Of a stretch of DNA of 14,445 bases, positions 1 through 7,542 are shown piece after piece. The first letter of the stretch is position 1. Each line of letters begins with the position of its first letter. Location: assembly GCA_003223995.1 (NCBI GenBank), contig QHYA01000196.1:1-14445 (forward strand), written 5' to 3'. The translations under genes were made by a program, and so were the position numbers. This DNA is from Acidobacteriota bacterium. GTDB taxonomy: Bacteria > Acidobacteriota > Polarisedimenticolia > QHYA01. The notes beneath the pieces were generated by a model. It searched no databases. It saw only the letters and a list, made by a program, of their open reading frames with translations, and was not told the DNA's origin.

Positions 1-594
1 CTGCGCGATCTTTTCACCGCGGACCCGCACGAACTCGCCCACAATCTGGCGCCCCACGAGCCGAGGTGGCTCAGTGACGGGCTCTCCGAGTATGTAGCGG
101 TCGACTTCGCCAGAAAGCAAATGAGACCGGTCTGGCACTATTCCATCCTGCGCCGCATGCCTGAAGTCGCTTTCCTCAAGCGTGGGGCCGAGCTGGCCTC
201 ATGGGCTGAATTCGGCAAGGTCGAGAAGGAGCACGAGCTTTACGGGGCCGCCCTTTATGTCGTGACGAGGGCGGCCGAGCGCGATCCGACCGGCTTCCGG
301 GCACTGATCCGGCGCGCCGCCGACCTTTCCGGAGCATCACTGGCAGCCAGGATCTCCTCGATGGCGGGACTCTCCCTGGACAGTCCGCCGGATACAGCGT
401 CCGTGTGCAGCGGATTCGAGACGACCGCAACGAAGGCTCTCGACGACGGAAGCCCATACGCTTCGGAGTATGTGAGAGGGACGTTCTCTTACTTCTTGAA
501 GCAGGGGATCTGCCCGGACGTGGCGAGGGCGTGGCTGGAGAAACTGAAGGAGAAAGAGAAAGAAAAGGGGGGCCGCCCGAGAGCGCAAAGCTGA
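1..594 (+). CDS. Peptidase MA-like zinc metallopeptidase, C-terminal part (5' truncated by window edge)
   Basis: Frame 1 is open from the first base to the TGA at 592-594, giving 197 codons; the true start lies outside the window. Codons 10-14 (bases 28-42) read HELAH, a zinc-binding HExxH motif. They are followed by PRWLSDGLSEYVA at codons 21-33, which matches the 'P-x-WLSEGLAEY' segment of gluzincin peptidases of the peptidase MA type; the Glu of GLSEY (bases 88-90) is the probable third zinc ligand. Downstream, the region around ELYGAALYVV fits the helical part that follows in that family. The last residues form a Lys/Glu-rich tail (KEKEKEKGGRPRAQS) that overlaps a terminator for the opposite gene. 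An internal ATG at 121 would drop the zinc site, so it is not the start. The gene converges on the metalloprotease at 653-3306. Family assignment is fairly secure; the substrate is unknown. Confidence 0.8.
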   Translation: MRDLFTADPHELAHNLAPHEPRWLSDGLSEYVAVDFARKQMRPVWHYSILRRMPEVAFLKRGAELASWAEFGKVEKEHELYGAALYVVTRAAERDPTGFRALIRRAADLSGASLAARISSMAGLSLDSPPDTASVCSGFETTATKALDDGSPYASEYVRGTFSYFLKQGICPDVARAWLEKLKEKEKEKGGRPRAQS

Positions 595-603
595 CGGGCG
601 GTC
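551..603 (-). terminator. Rho-independent-like terminator of the minus-strand metalloprotease gene
   Basis: On the minus strand, the stem 603-595 (GACCGCCCG) pairs with 579-571 (CGGGCGGCC), 9 bp including one G-U, around a 15-nt loop. It is followed by CCCC and then a T-rich tract (complement of 551-566). It lies about 50 nt past the stop codon of the minus-strand gene and inside the 3' end of the convergent peptidase gene. In the plus direction there is no T-run after the stem, so it should act mainly leftward. Confidence 0.5.
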
Positions 604-652
604 CGAGAACGAAGAATCCCCTGAACGCGAAGCCGAACGACCCGAACGAAGA

Positions 653-3306
653 CTACCCCCCGAACGTCACCCTCGGAAAGATGTCACGCTCCACCTGGGC
701 GTTGAGCACGGCTGAGATCCGGTCGCGGGTCTCCTCCAGGTGCGCCCTCGTGATGCGGTCCAGCTTCGCCGTCAGGGACTTCAGGACGGTGTTCGTGTCC
801 TTGAGGATCTCGTTGAGGTCGGAGCGGGCGAGGGTCCGGGCATCCTCGGGGGTCCCTCCGCCCGGCGCGATCACGATCCGGATCAGGTAGTCGAGGTGGC
901 GGCGCTGGAGGTTGCGGCGGAACGAGTTGATGTTCTGTGCCGGCTTCTCCTCCGCCCAGATCGCCTCGCGCACCCCGGAGAACACCTCCCCCATCGTCAG
1001 GGGATTGCTTCCCTCGGGGTAGTGGGCCTCCAGATCGTTCAGCCTCTGGAGCGTGATCGGGTCGTAGATGCGGGCGAGGGGCGCGCTCTGGATGTTGAGC
1101 ACCGCCAGATGGATCGGATAGTCCAGGCGGCTGATGCTGTAGGAGGTGCCGAAGACGTCCGGAAGCCGCTCCGGAGCGAGCTTGTTCAGCAGTTGCGGAG
1201 AGAACTGCATCGCCTTCGGACCGAAGACGTTCTCCTTCAGGAACGCCAGCGCCTCGCGCTGCTTCTCGGCCGGCAGGGGCTCGAGCGGGAGCCGCGCGTT
1301 CGGGTCGCCTACATGGTCCCGGTGGCTGTAAGCCCCGCCGATGTACTTCGATACGTTCAGCCCGGCGATGATGAACTCCGAGGTCGCCCGGCTGAAGACC
1401 TCCCGCATCTTCGTGTACCTCATCCCGGGCTTCTCGAAAACCGTCTCCAGCTTGGACCACAGCTCCCGCGCGTTGCCCAGCCGCCCCTTGTAGAAGGCGA
1501 TGGGGTCCTTGCCGATGTCCCACAGGTTCGAGGTCGGGTCGATGCTGCGAGTCGAAAACCCGTAGGTGTCCTCGTCGGTCGCGTAGGCAAGCGCCGGATC
1601 CGAGCCCGCTCGCGAGGCGATCTTGTCGAGCTCCGGCAGCTCGTCCTCCGGTCGCTCGGCGTCGATCGGCTTGTAGGCGTACTCGATGGCCCAGTAGTCG
1701 TAGGGGCCGAGGGTGGTCTGCCAGTACTGCCCCTGCTTGCTCCCCTGCGGCGCCAGGTTGACGGGGGTGTAGTCCATCACCGAGCCCGTGATCCCATGAT
1801 CCCCGGTGAACGAGGAATCCTGGAGCTCGGAGAGCTGATGGATGCTGCTCGCCTTGAAGTTGTGCCTCAGGCCGAGCGTGTGGCCGACCTCGTGAGCCGT
1901 CACATGGACGATGAAATCGCGCAGGTACTTCTTCGCCTCCTCACTGTTCTTGTCGAAGACCCCGCGAACCATCAGCAGGTCCCAGCCGAAGGCGGCCTGC
2001 CGCACGGCGCCGTCCGCGAAGTCGCACAGCCGACCCGGATCGATGCGCCGCCCCGCGAGCACCGACGCGATGTCCGCGCGCGGCTCGAGCTGAACGGGCC
2101 TGATCTCGTCCACGTACTCCTTCAGGGCGAAGCGGACGAGGTCCGATCCGAAGCGAATGTCGGCGTCGTAGATCTGGCCGGTGTAGGGGTTCGGCCGTGA
2201 CGGACCCTGCGCGAATGTCGCCCCCGGAGCGACGATCCAGCGGAGGGTGCTGTAGCGGACATCGGCGGCATCCCAGTCGGCGTCGGCGGGCTGGACGTTC
2301 ACCTGTATGGCGTCCTTGAAACCGATCTTCTCGAACGCCTTGTTCCACAGGAGCACGCCGTCCTTGACCGCCTCGCGGTATTCCTCGGGGACGGTGTTCT
2401 CGATCCAGAAGACGATCGGCTGCTTCGGCTCGGACGTCGCGGAGAGCGGATCCTTCTTTTCCAACTGCCAGCGGTTGATGTAGCGAACGTCCGGCTCGTC
2501 GGGGACGTCGGAGGAGTAGTCCTGGAAGACGGTCAAGAAATGTCCCACACGATCGTCGGCGATGCGGGGCCTATAGCCGGTCTCCTTGAACATCGAGAGG
2601 CTGTAATGCAGGCGGACCGCCATGCTGCGAGGGTCGGGAAGCGTGAACGACAGCTTCGGGTCCGATGTCTTGAAGACCGAATTCGTCTCGATCTCGACGT
2701 TCTCGGGGAAGGTCTTGATCGATCCGAACGAGCTGGCGTCCTTGTCGAAGTTGTAACCGGTCTGGTAGGAGGCCTTGAGGGCCAGTGCGAGGCCCTCGAA
2801 ATCGTTCAGGAGCATCGACCCCAGATCGACGAGAAGGCTCTTGCGTTCCGGATGCGGAGCGCTCTCGATCTTCGCCTGCGCGAGGATCGAGTCGGAGAAG
2901 CCGTTCCTCACGGCCCGCGAGATCGGCTTCTTCTCGTCGGCACGGAACAGGACGTTCTTCTGGACGAGCTGGATGCTGTTGCCAACGCGGTGAAGCACCA
3001 CGGGGAACTCGTTCAGCATGGACGCCGCTAGAAGGAAGCTCTCGCCGGTGCCGGACTCCAGCGTGGGGTTGAAGAGGTAGGTCTTGTCGAGCTGATCGGG
3101 AAGGATCTCGAGATAGACCTTGTTCTCGTCCTCCTTCCGGTAGAAGGTGAAGAGGCCCCCTTTCACCGCGACGGTGTCCTTGATGACCTCGTCGAACGGT
3201 TTCTCGGCGGGGCGGCCCAGGGGGCTCCGGGAACGGCCAGCGCGAAGGCCGCGACGACAGCCGGGAAGATGGGGACCTTCAGAAGAACCGCGTGCCTGAT
3301 CGACAT
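653..3306 (-). CDS. Secreted zinc-dependent metalloprotease (DUF5118/DUF5117/DUF4953 type) with a one-base frame break after the signal peptide
   Basis: Large extracytoplasmic metzincin-like protease, about 884 residues once the frame is restored; stop TAG at 655-653. The catalytic site HEVGHTLGLRH (HExxHxxGxxH) is at 1894-1862, about residue 472. A Met-turn SVMDYTP follows about 40 residues later (Met codon 1777-1775). The N-terminal part (EVIKDTVAVKGGLFTFYRK, then YLEILPDQLDKTYLF) resembles the DUF5118/DUF5117 regions that precede the protease domain in this family, and total length is typical. Start choice: the ATG at 3306-3304 has AAGGAGG 7 nt upstream and opens a signal peptide (MSIRHAVLLK, core VPIFPAVVAAFALAV, end APWAA). 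That frame is lost near 3205-3225, and the body continues in the -1 frame from PAEKPFDEV. The body frame has its own ATG at 3352, but the residues there are charged and non-hydrophobic, hence not a credible N-terminus. One extra base in the G4 (3209-3212) or G5 (3220-3224) run restores APWAAPAEKPFDE. Substrate unknown. Confidence 0.88.
3205..3225 (-). other. Frame break site in the metalloprotease gene
   Basis: Signal-peptide frame (codons ending ...GCC CCC TGG GCC GCC CCG) and protease-body frame (...CGC CCC GCC GAG AAA CCG) differ by one missing base. On the plus strand the candidates are the GGGG run at 3209-3212 and the GGGGG run at 3220-3224. A homopolymer miscount in the assembly, a real recent mutation or a slippage site would all look the same here. 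The rest of the gene is open for about 850 codons, so the lesion is young or artefactual. Confidence 0.75.
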
Positions 3307-3312
3307 GAACGT

Positions 3313-3350
3313 GCCTCCTTGAAACCGATCTGCTTGGGTGCAGGGGAGGC
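3313..3350 (-). promoter_or_regulatory. Ribosome binding site of the metalloprotease with a complementary upstream anti-SD segment
   Basis: The sequence AAGGAGG (complement of 3314-3320) lies 7 nt before the ATG at 3306 and fixes the start. The same leader contains GCCTCC (complement of 3345-3350), which can pair with GGAGGC (complement of 3313-3318). The loop carries a small inner hairpin, CTGC/GCAG (3330-3333 with 3340-3343). The pairing is visible in the sequence; a regulatory role is inference. Confidence 0.4.
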
Positions 3351-3356
3351 ATTCTA
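3351..3356 (-). promoter_or_regulatory. Possible -10 box for the metalloprotease gene
   Basis: The minus strand reads TAGAAT (5 of 6 to TATAAT) about 45 nt upstream of the start codon at 3306, giving a leader of roughly 35-40 nt. The -35 region at 16-17 nt spacing is poor (TTCTCC or TTTCTC), so this is a weak call resting mainly on the -10 match and its position. Confidence 0.28.
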
Positions 3357-3451
3357 CAGCGAGAGCCCGCGGGGAGAAACTGCCTTTGCTGTTCGCTCTG
3401 CTGAGGCAGGCCCGCGACATCCCAGATCCGGGTTAAACTCTCGCGCTCCCA

Positions 3452-3468
3452 CCTCCCCGGAAAGGAGG
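3452..3468 (+). promoter_or_regulatory. Ribosome binding site of the propeller gene inside a small hairpin
   Basis: The strong ribosome binding site AAAGGAGG (3461-3468) lies 5 nt before the GTG at 3474. Its GGAGG (3464-3468) is perfectly complementary to CCTCC at 3452-3456 with a 7-nt loop (CCGGAAA), so the site could be partly hidden in a 5-bp hairpin. This site is the main argument for choosing GTG 3474 as the start. Confidence 0.45.
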
Positions 3469-3473
3469 CAACA

Positions 3474-4676
3474 GTGTTCCCCCACGTTCGTCGCCTGGCG
3501 CTCTTTCCCGCATTGGCGGGCTGCGGTCGCCGACAGCCGCTCCTTCCGGATCAACGGGATGGCCGCGTGGTGCCGCGGTACCGCTGCGTGCCCCCCGGGG
3601 GAGGCCGCGCCCTCCCGATGTTTGCGGCGCTGCTCCTCGCAGCCACGGCTTTCTCGGCGGTCGCGCTGGCAGCTCGGCGATCCAAGGAGGCCCTGCCCGC
3701 GTCAAAGGCCACGACCGCGAGTGTCACGACCCTCCCCCTGCCCGGAGGGGCTGCCGGGATAGGGTTCGACGACCTGATCTTCGCCGCGGGCTTGAAGAAA
3801 GTTGTTGTTCCGGCAGGTCGCTCCGGGAACCTGGATCTCATAGATCCTGAATCGCACGAGATCATCACCATCGCAGGCTTCAGCGCGAAGGAACGCTTCA
3901 GAAAAGGCCAAAGCGAGGGGATCACCTCCGCCGATGAGGGGCGCGGTCTCCTTTTCGCCACCGACCGCACGGCCCTGAAGCTCGATGTTGTCGATCCCGG
4001 CTCACGGGTCATCGTCGCCCAGGCGTTGCTGGCGAGCAGCCCGGACTACGTCCGCTTCGTGGAGTCGACCGGGGAGGTCTGGGTCACCGAGCCCGATGCT
4101 GAAAGGATCGAGATCTTCACACTCGCCGACTCAGGGCCCCCAACCCCGGTGCACGCGGGTTTCATCCCGGTGCCCGGGGGTCCGGAATCTCTCGTCATCG
4201 ACGGCACGCGAGGGCGCGCCTACACACACCTCTGGAAGGGTCTCACCCTCGCCATCGACACGCGGACACGCGCCACCAAGGAAAAATGGCCGAACGGATG
4301 CAAGGGATCGCGGGGGATCGCCCTGGACCGAAAGAGAGGCTTCCTTTTCGCCGGCTGCTCCGAAGGAAAGGCGGTCGTCCTCGGCCTCGATCGCGGCGGG
4401 GCCACCCTCGACAGCCTCCGGTATGGCTCGGGTGTGGACATCATCGCCTACAATCCGCAGCTGGCGCACCTGTACCTGCCGGGAGCCTCGAGCGCCACGA
4501 TGGCGATTCTCGGTGTCTCGGCGTCGGGGAGGCTCTCTCTACTCGGCACCGCGAAGACCGCATCGGGAGCGCACTGCGTCGTCGAGGACGACAACCACCA
4601 GGCCTGGGTCTGCGACCCCGCCCACGGTCACCTCTTGCTGGTCTATGACATCTTCCCGGCGTGGGAGAATCAGTAG
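3474..4676 (+). CDS. YncE-like secreted beta-propeller protein
   Basis: About 400 residues. After the N-terminal segment, the chain consists of repeated four-strand blades typical of YncE/SMP-30-like seven-bladed propellers: GNLDLIDPESHEIITIAGF, GITSADEGRGLLFATD, PDYVRFVESTGEVWVTEPD, ESLVIDGTRGRAYTHL, RGIALDRKRGFLFAGCSEG, DIIAYNPQLAHLYLPG and a final HCVVEDDNHQAWVCDPA. Such proteins are usually exported and serve as binding or scaffold proteins; no catalytic residues can be named. Start: GTG 3474 has AAAGGAGG 5 nt upstream. It would begin MFPHVRRLALFPALAGC, which resembles a short lipoprotein signal with lipobox LAGC. A second possible start is ATG 3618 (MFAALLLAATAFSAVALA), with GGGGAGG 13 nt upstream and a stronger hydrophobic stretch. 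Residues about 18-48 between the two look atypical. It stands alone between a divergent gene and the antiporter leader. The fold is secure, the function unknown. Confidence 0.8.
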   Translation: MFPHVRRLALFPALAGCGRRQPLLPDQRDGRVVPRYRCVPPGGGRALPMFAALLLAATAFSAVALAARRSKEALPASKATTASVTTLPLPGGAAGIGFDDLIFAAGLKKVVVPAGRSGNLDLIDPESHEIITIAGFSAKERFRKGQSEGITSADEGRGLLFATDRTALKLDVVDPGSRVIVAQALLASSPDYVRFVESTGEVWVTEPDAERIEIFTLADSGPPTPVHAGFIPVPGGPESLVIDGTRGRAYTHLWKGLTLAIDTRTRATKEKWPNGCKGSRGIALDRKRGFLFAGCSEGKAVVLGLDRGGATLDSLRYGSGVDIIAYNPQLAHLYLPGASSATMAILGVSASGRLSLLGTAKTASGAHCVVEDDNHQAWVCDPAHGHLLLVYDIFPAWENQ

Positions 4677-4721
4677 CATCAACGGCCCAAGCAGAACCAC
4701 AGGAAGCCGGTCTCGACGATA

Positions 4722-4817
4722 GTTTGTATGGAATGCTCCGTCGTGGTACTCTTCCATCGCGTCCCGTCCCTACGGACCGCGGCGATGGAGTCCGCCGGGG
4801 AGCATCCCCTCCCAAAC
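4722..4817 (+). other. Long imperfect palindrome: candidate structured RNA leader or REP/MITE-like element
   Basis: In the 198-nt gap before the antiporter, nested complementary segments build one extended hairpin. Outer stem: GTTTG 4722-4726 with CAAAC 4813-4817, GG 4730-4731 with CC 4807-4808, and ATGCTCC 4733-4739 with GGAGCAT 4799-4805. Inner stem: GG-t-ACT 4745-4750 with AGTCC 4789-4793, CCATCGC 4754-4760 with GCGATGG 4782-4788, and GTCC 4766-4769 with GGAC 4774-4777 around a CTAC tetraloop. That is about 30 base pairs in 96 nt with small bulges. No T-run follows on the plus strand, so a simple intrinsic terminator is unlikely. It could be a cis-regulatory RNA for the antiporter, or an intergenic palindromic repeat. 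I did not recognise a known riboswitch consensus. Confidence 0.55.
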
Positions 4818-4836
4818 CGTCCCCAGGACTGATGGC

Positions 4837-4869
4837 TCCTACCTGAACGATCACCATCGTGCAGGAGGG
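4837..4869 (+). promoter_or_regulatory. Hairpin sequestering the Shine-Dalgarno of the antiporter gene
   Basis: ACGAT 4847-4851 pairs with ATCGT 4856-4860 around a CACC loop. The stem continues after an A-G mismatch with CCTG 4842-4845 against CAGG 4862-4865. After a bulged A (4841) it goes on with TCCT 4837-4840 against AGGG 4866-4869. The result is about 13 pairs that hold the whole AGGAGG ribosome binding site (4863-4868), 6 nt before the ATG at 4875. This is the arrangement expected of a translational expression platform or RNA thermometer; the function is inferred. Confidence 0.5.
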
Positions 4870-4874
4870 AAGCC

Positions 4875-6137
4875 ATGGAACTGTACCAGGGGATGCTGCT
4901 CGCGGCCCTGATCTTCATCGCCAGCCTCGCCTCCGTTGAGCTCGGCCTTTCCGCAGCGATCATAGAGATCACACTTGGAGTCCTCGGAGGAAACGTCCTC
5001 GGGCTTCAACAGCTCGAATGGGTGAGGTACATGGCAGGGTTTGGAGGAATTCTGCTGACCTTCATGGCAGGGGCCGAGGTGGACCTCAAGGTCCTGCGCC
5101 AGGAGGTGGGTGCGAGCCTGTCGATCGGAGGCCTCTCGTTTTTCGCCCCGTTCTTGGGAACCTTGCTGTCTTGCCGCTCGCTTCTCGGCTGGGATCTCAA
5201 GGCCGCGCAACTGGCCGGGATCGCCCTCAGTACGACCTCTCTGGCCGTGGTCTATGCGGTCCTTGTGGAAACAGGGCTGACTGCGACCCGGATCGGCAAG
5301 ATCATCATGGCAAGCACATTTGTCACCGATCTTGGCACCTCGGTAGGTCTCACGCTTCTTTTTGCCAAGCCTCGGCTGGAGACCTTGTGGTTCGCCCTGG
5401 TCTCCATCGCGATGCTCGCCCTATGCCCGTGGTTGCTACCACGCTTCTTCCGCCGCTACGGCAGCCGTATCATCGAGCCCGAGATCAAGCTCCTGTTCCT
5501 GCTGCTGCTCATCCTTATGTACCTTGCCCACGCGGGCGCCAGCCACGCCATCCTTCCGGCTTTCTTGCTAGGCCTCGTCCTGTCTCACCTCTTTCACGGC
5601 AACCGAGAGCTGCAGCGGAAGCTGAGGGTCGTCGCCTTCGCGTTCATCACTCCCATCTTCTTCCTGAACGGGGGACTCAACATCTCTCTTCCGCTCCTGT
5701 GGGCCAACATGGGGCAATTTCTGATCCTGCTCGCCGTGAAGCTCGCAACAAAGTTCGTCGGCGTCTATCCGGTCGCGAAGCTGTTGATCCCCCGCGAAGC
5801 CACGTACACGACGCTTCTGATGAGCACAGGGCTGACGATGGGAACTATCAGCGCTCTGTTCGGCTACCAGGCGGGAATCATCGACAGGGCACAGTTCTCG
5901 GTTCTCGTCGCGGTGGTTGTTGCGAGCGCCATCGCTCCCACATTTCTTGCCCAACGCTTCTTCCATCCTCGCCATGCCTTCGAGGCCATGGGGAGCGAGG
6001 TCGAACCCGAGCTCCTCGAGGCAGATGAGCCTGGAGGAGCTGGCCTGCCGGTGAGATGTGCCGCTCAGGAGCAGGACTTGTGCTCGCGTGGGCCGATGTT
6101 AGGCGAAACGCCCTCTGGTACACTCGCTCGGACTTGA
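4875..6137 (+). CDS. Cation/proton antiporter, Na+/H+ exchanger superfamily (CPA type)
   Basis: 420 residues, inner membrane, exchanging monovalent cations (Na+ or K+) for protons. About 10-12 hydrophobic helices can be traced up to residue 365. Recognisable family segments are MAGAEVDLKVLRQ (64-76), STTSLAVVYAVL (119-130) in the broken-helix region, ASTFVTDLGTSVGL (146-159) at the ion-binding helix, FFLNGGL (262-268), and VKLATKF with Lys289 and Lys293. The ion site shows Thr151-Asp152 in place of the Asp-Asp or Asn-Asp pair of many relatives; only one acidic residue is kept, as in the Gln-Asp of KefC-like proteins. The protein ends without a TrkA-N/RCK domain, and the last 35 residues are hydrophilic and unrecognised. 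Start ATG 4875 has AGGAGG (4863-4868) 6 nt upstream. The gene is preceded by the folded leader at 4722-4869 and followed 70 nt later by the efflux operon. Ion specificity cannot be read from sequence. Confidence 0.88.
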   Translation: MELYQGMLLAALIFIASLASVELGLSAAIIEITLGVLGGNVLGLQQLEWVRYMAGFGGILLTFMAGAEVDLKVLRQEVGASLSIGGLSFFAPFLGTLLSCRSLLGWDLKAAQLAGIALSTTSLAVVYAVLVETGLTATRIGKIIMASTFVTDLGTSVGLTLLFAKPRLETLWFALVSIAMLALCPWLLPRFFRRYGSRIIEPEIKLLFLLLLILMYLAHAGASHAILPAFLLGLVLSHLFHGNRELQRKLRVVAFAFITPIFFLNGGLNISLPLLWANMGQFLILLAVKLATKFVGVYPVAKLLIPREATYTTLLMSTGLTMGTISALFGYQAGIIDRAQFSVLVAVVVASAIAPTFLAQRFFHPRHAFEAMGSEVEPELLEADEPGGAGLPVRCAAQEQDLCSRGPMLGETPSGTLART

Positions 6138-6207
6138 GCCCTTGCGATTGCGTGTCATTGAGGAATGCCCTGCTCGCTGGCGAGCCCGCGGCCTTCTGAG
6201 GGAATCA

Positions 6208-7542
6208 TTGCCGGCTCGAAACCTCCGCGCGCAAGAGAAACGGTTGACCGGGCTGCGAGGGCGGCCGTTTCGGCAGGTCGCCTCGTCCTTCCTCGCGTCG
6301 GTCATCATCGCGACAGGGACCGGTCCCAACCCCCGAGGGGCGCAGCAAGAACAGATCCGGCAAACTCCTCCGACCGCGGTCGAGGCAGGGGCGAATGAGG
6401 CCCCGCTGTCGCTCGAAGAGGCCACCGATCTGGCGCTGGCTGCGAACAGGACGTTGGCCGCTGCCCGCCTCCGTCGCGAGGTGGCGCGAGGAGGCATCGA
6501 CGTCGCCCGGGAAAGGCCGAACCCGGACCTGACGCTCGAGTCGGAGCGGGAGACCCCGCACGAGGCTCTGACACTCGCCCTTCCCATCGAGACCGCTTCC
6601 AAGCGCAGGCGGCGCATCGATCTCGCCTCGGCCGAGGCGGGCACGGGGGAGGCCGAGATCGACCGTCTCACCGTCGAGACCCGCAATCTCGTGCGCAGGG
6701 CCTATTACGCGCTTGCCGCATCACAGCGGCGCGTGGCCGAGACGGAGGAGCTCCTGAGGATCGCCGGAAAGTTCCGTGAAGCCGCCAGCGCGCGGTTCGA
6801 GGCCGGCGCCGCTCCCCGGCTCGAGGTGTTGCAGGCGAAGCTGGCGGCGGCCCAGGCTGACAACGAGGTCAACACCGCCCGCGGCAGCCTTCGCTCCGCC
6901 CGCACGGATCTCAACACCCTGCTGGCGAGGCCCCCAGAGCATCCCACGACCATCAGCGGCGAGCTGGACGCCGGAGCCTTTCCCGAAGCGGAAGCGGCTG
7001 CCGAACAGGCCCTCCTTGCCAGCACGGAGCTCGAAGTCCTGGACCGCAGGATCGCGGAAGCGCAGGCGCGCGTCGATCTGGCCCGGGCGCGGCAGTTCCC
7101 CGATCCGACTGTCCAGGGGACCGTGACGCGCCGCTCGGCTCCGGAGTTCAACACCGGCTGGCGAGCCGGAGTGACGGTGACCCTGCCGCTCTTCACACGG
7201 CACCGCGCCGAGGTCATCGTGGAGCAGAGGAGCCTCTCCCAGTTGCGAGCCGAACGCGAGGCGGTCGCGGCGCGGATACGCGGCGATGTGTTCGCCGCCG
7301 TCGCCGTGGCGGGCGCGCAGAGACAGCAATACGTCCGGTACCGCGACCAGATCCTCCCCCAGGCCGCCGAGATCGAGCGGATGGCGGAGGATTCCTATCA
7401 GTCCGGCCAGACGGGACTCGTGGCGATGCTTCAGACCCTCCAGACGACGCGGGAAGTGCGCCTCCGCTCGGTCCAGGCCGGTCTCGACTATCAGGTCGCC
7501 CTCGCCGAGCTTGAGCGCGCGATCGGAGCTCCCCTGCCATGA
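6208..7542 (+). CDS. TolC-family outer-membrane efflux protein (CzcC-like)
   Basis: Outer-membrane channel partner of the adaptor and RND pump that follow. Two OEP repeats are visible: the first begins LSLEEATDLALAANRTLAAARLR and continues into NPDLTLESER and the coiled-coil segment around RRAYYALAASQRRVAETEELL; the second begins ELEVLDRRIAEAQARVDLARA with PDPTVQGTV, the beta segment GVTVTLPLFTRHRAEV, and a final helix ending VALAELERAIGAPLP. Length (about 445 residues) is normal for the family. There is no lipid-attachment Cys; the export signal would be the basic N-terminus plus VASSFLASVIIATG. Start is uncertain: TTG 6208 has GAGGG (6198-6202) 5 nt upstream, while the frame remains open to a TTG at 6142 with no ribosome binding site. 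The stop overlaps the adaptor start (ATGA at 7539-7542), showing translational coupling. Substrate is not evident. Confidence 0.87.
   Translation: MPARNLRAQEKRLTGLRGRPFRQVASSFLASVIIATGTGPNPRGAQQEQIRQTPPTAVEAGANEAPLSLEEATDLALAANRTLAAARLRREVARGGIDVARERPNPDLTLESERETPHEALTLALPIETASKRRRRIDLASAEAGTGEAEIDRLTVETRNLVRRAYYALAASQRRVAETEELLRIAGKFREAASARFEAGAAPRLEVLQAKLAAAQADNEVNTARGSLRSARTDLNTLLARPPEHPTTISGELDAGAFPEAEAAAEQALLASTELEVLDRRIAEAQARVDLARARQFPDPTVQGTVTRRSAPEFNTGWRAGVTVTLPLFTRHRAEVIVEQRSLSQLRAEREAVAARIRGDVFAAVAVAGAQRQQYVRYRDQILPQAAEIERMAEDSYQSGQTGLVAMLQTLQTTREVRLRSVQAGLDYQVALAELERAIGAPLP

Noticed and set aside
740..2200. Long plus-strand frame (486 codons) opposite the metalloprotease
   Set aside because: It is a shadow of the GC-rich minus-strand gene: composition is Arg/Gly/Val/Leu-rich with no domain, and the opposite frame has a clear catalytic motif.
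3434..3439. TAAACT as a -10 box for the propeller gene
   Set aside because: It has only four matches and nothing resembling a -35 hexamer at suitable spacing.
4661..4846. 61-codon frame in the antiporter leader
   Set aside because: It begins inside the end of the propeller gene and lies over the folded element, with no ribosome binding site and a low-complexity product.
6172..6185. GCTCGC-TG-GCGAGC hairpin after the antiporter
   Set aside because: The stem is short with a 2-4 nt loop and no T-run, so it is not a credible terminator.
6142..6207. TTG 6142 as start of the outer-membrane factor
   Set aside because: There is no ribosome binding site upstream; TTG 6208 has GAGGG at good spacing. 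Not excluded by sequence alone.
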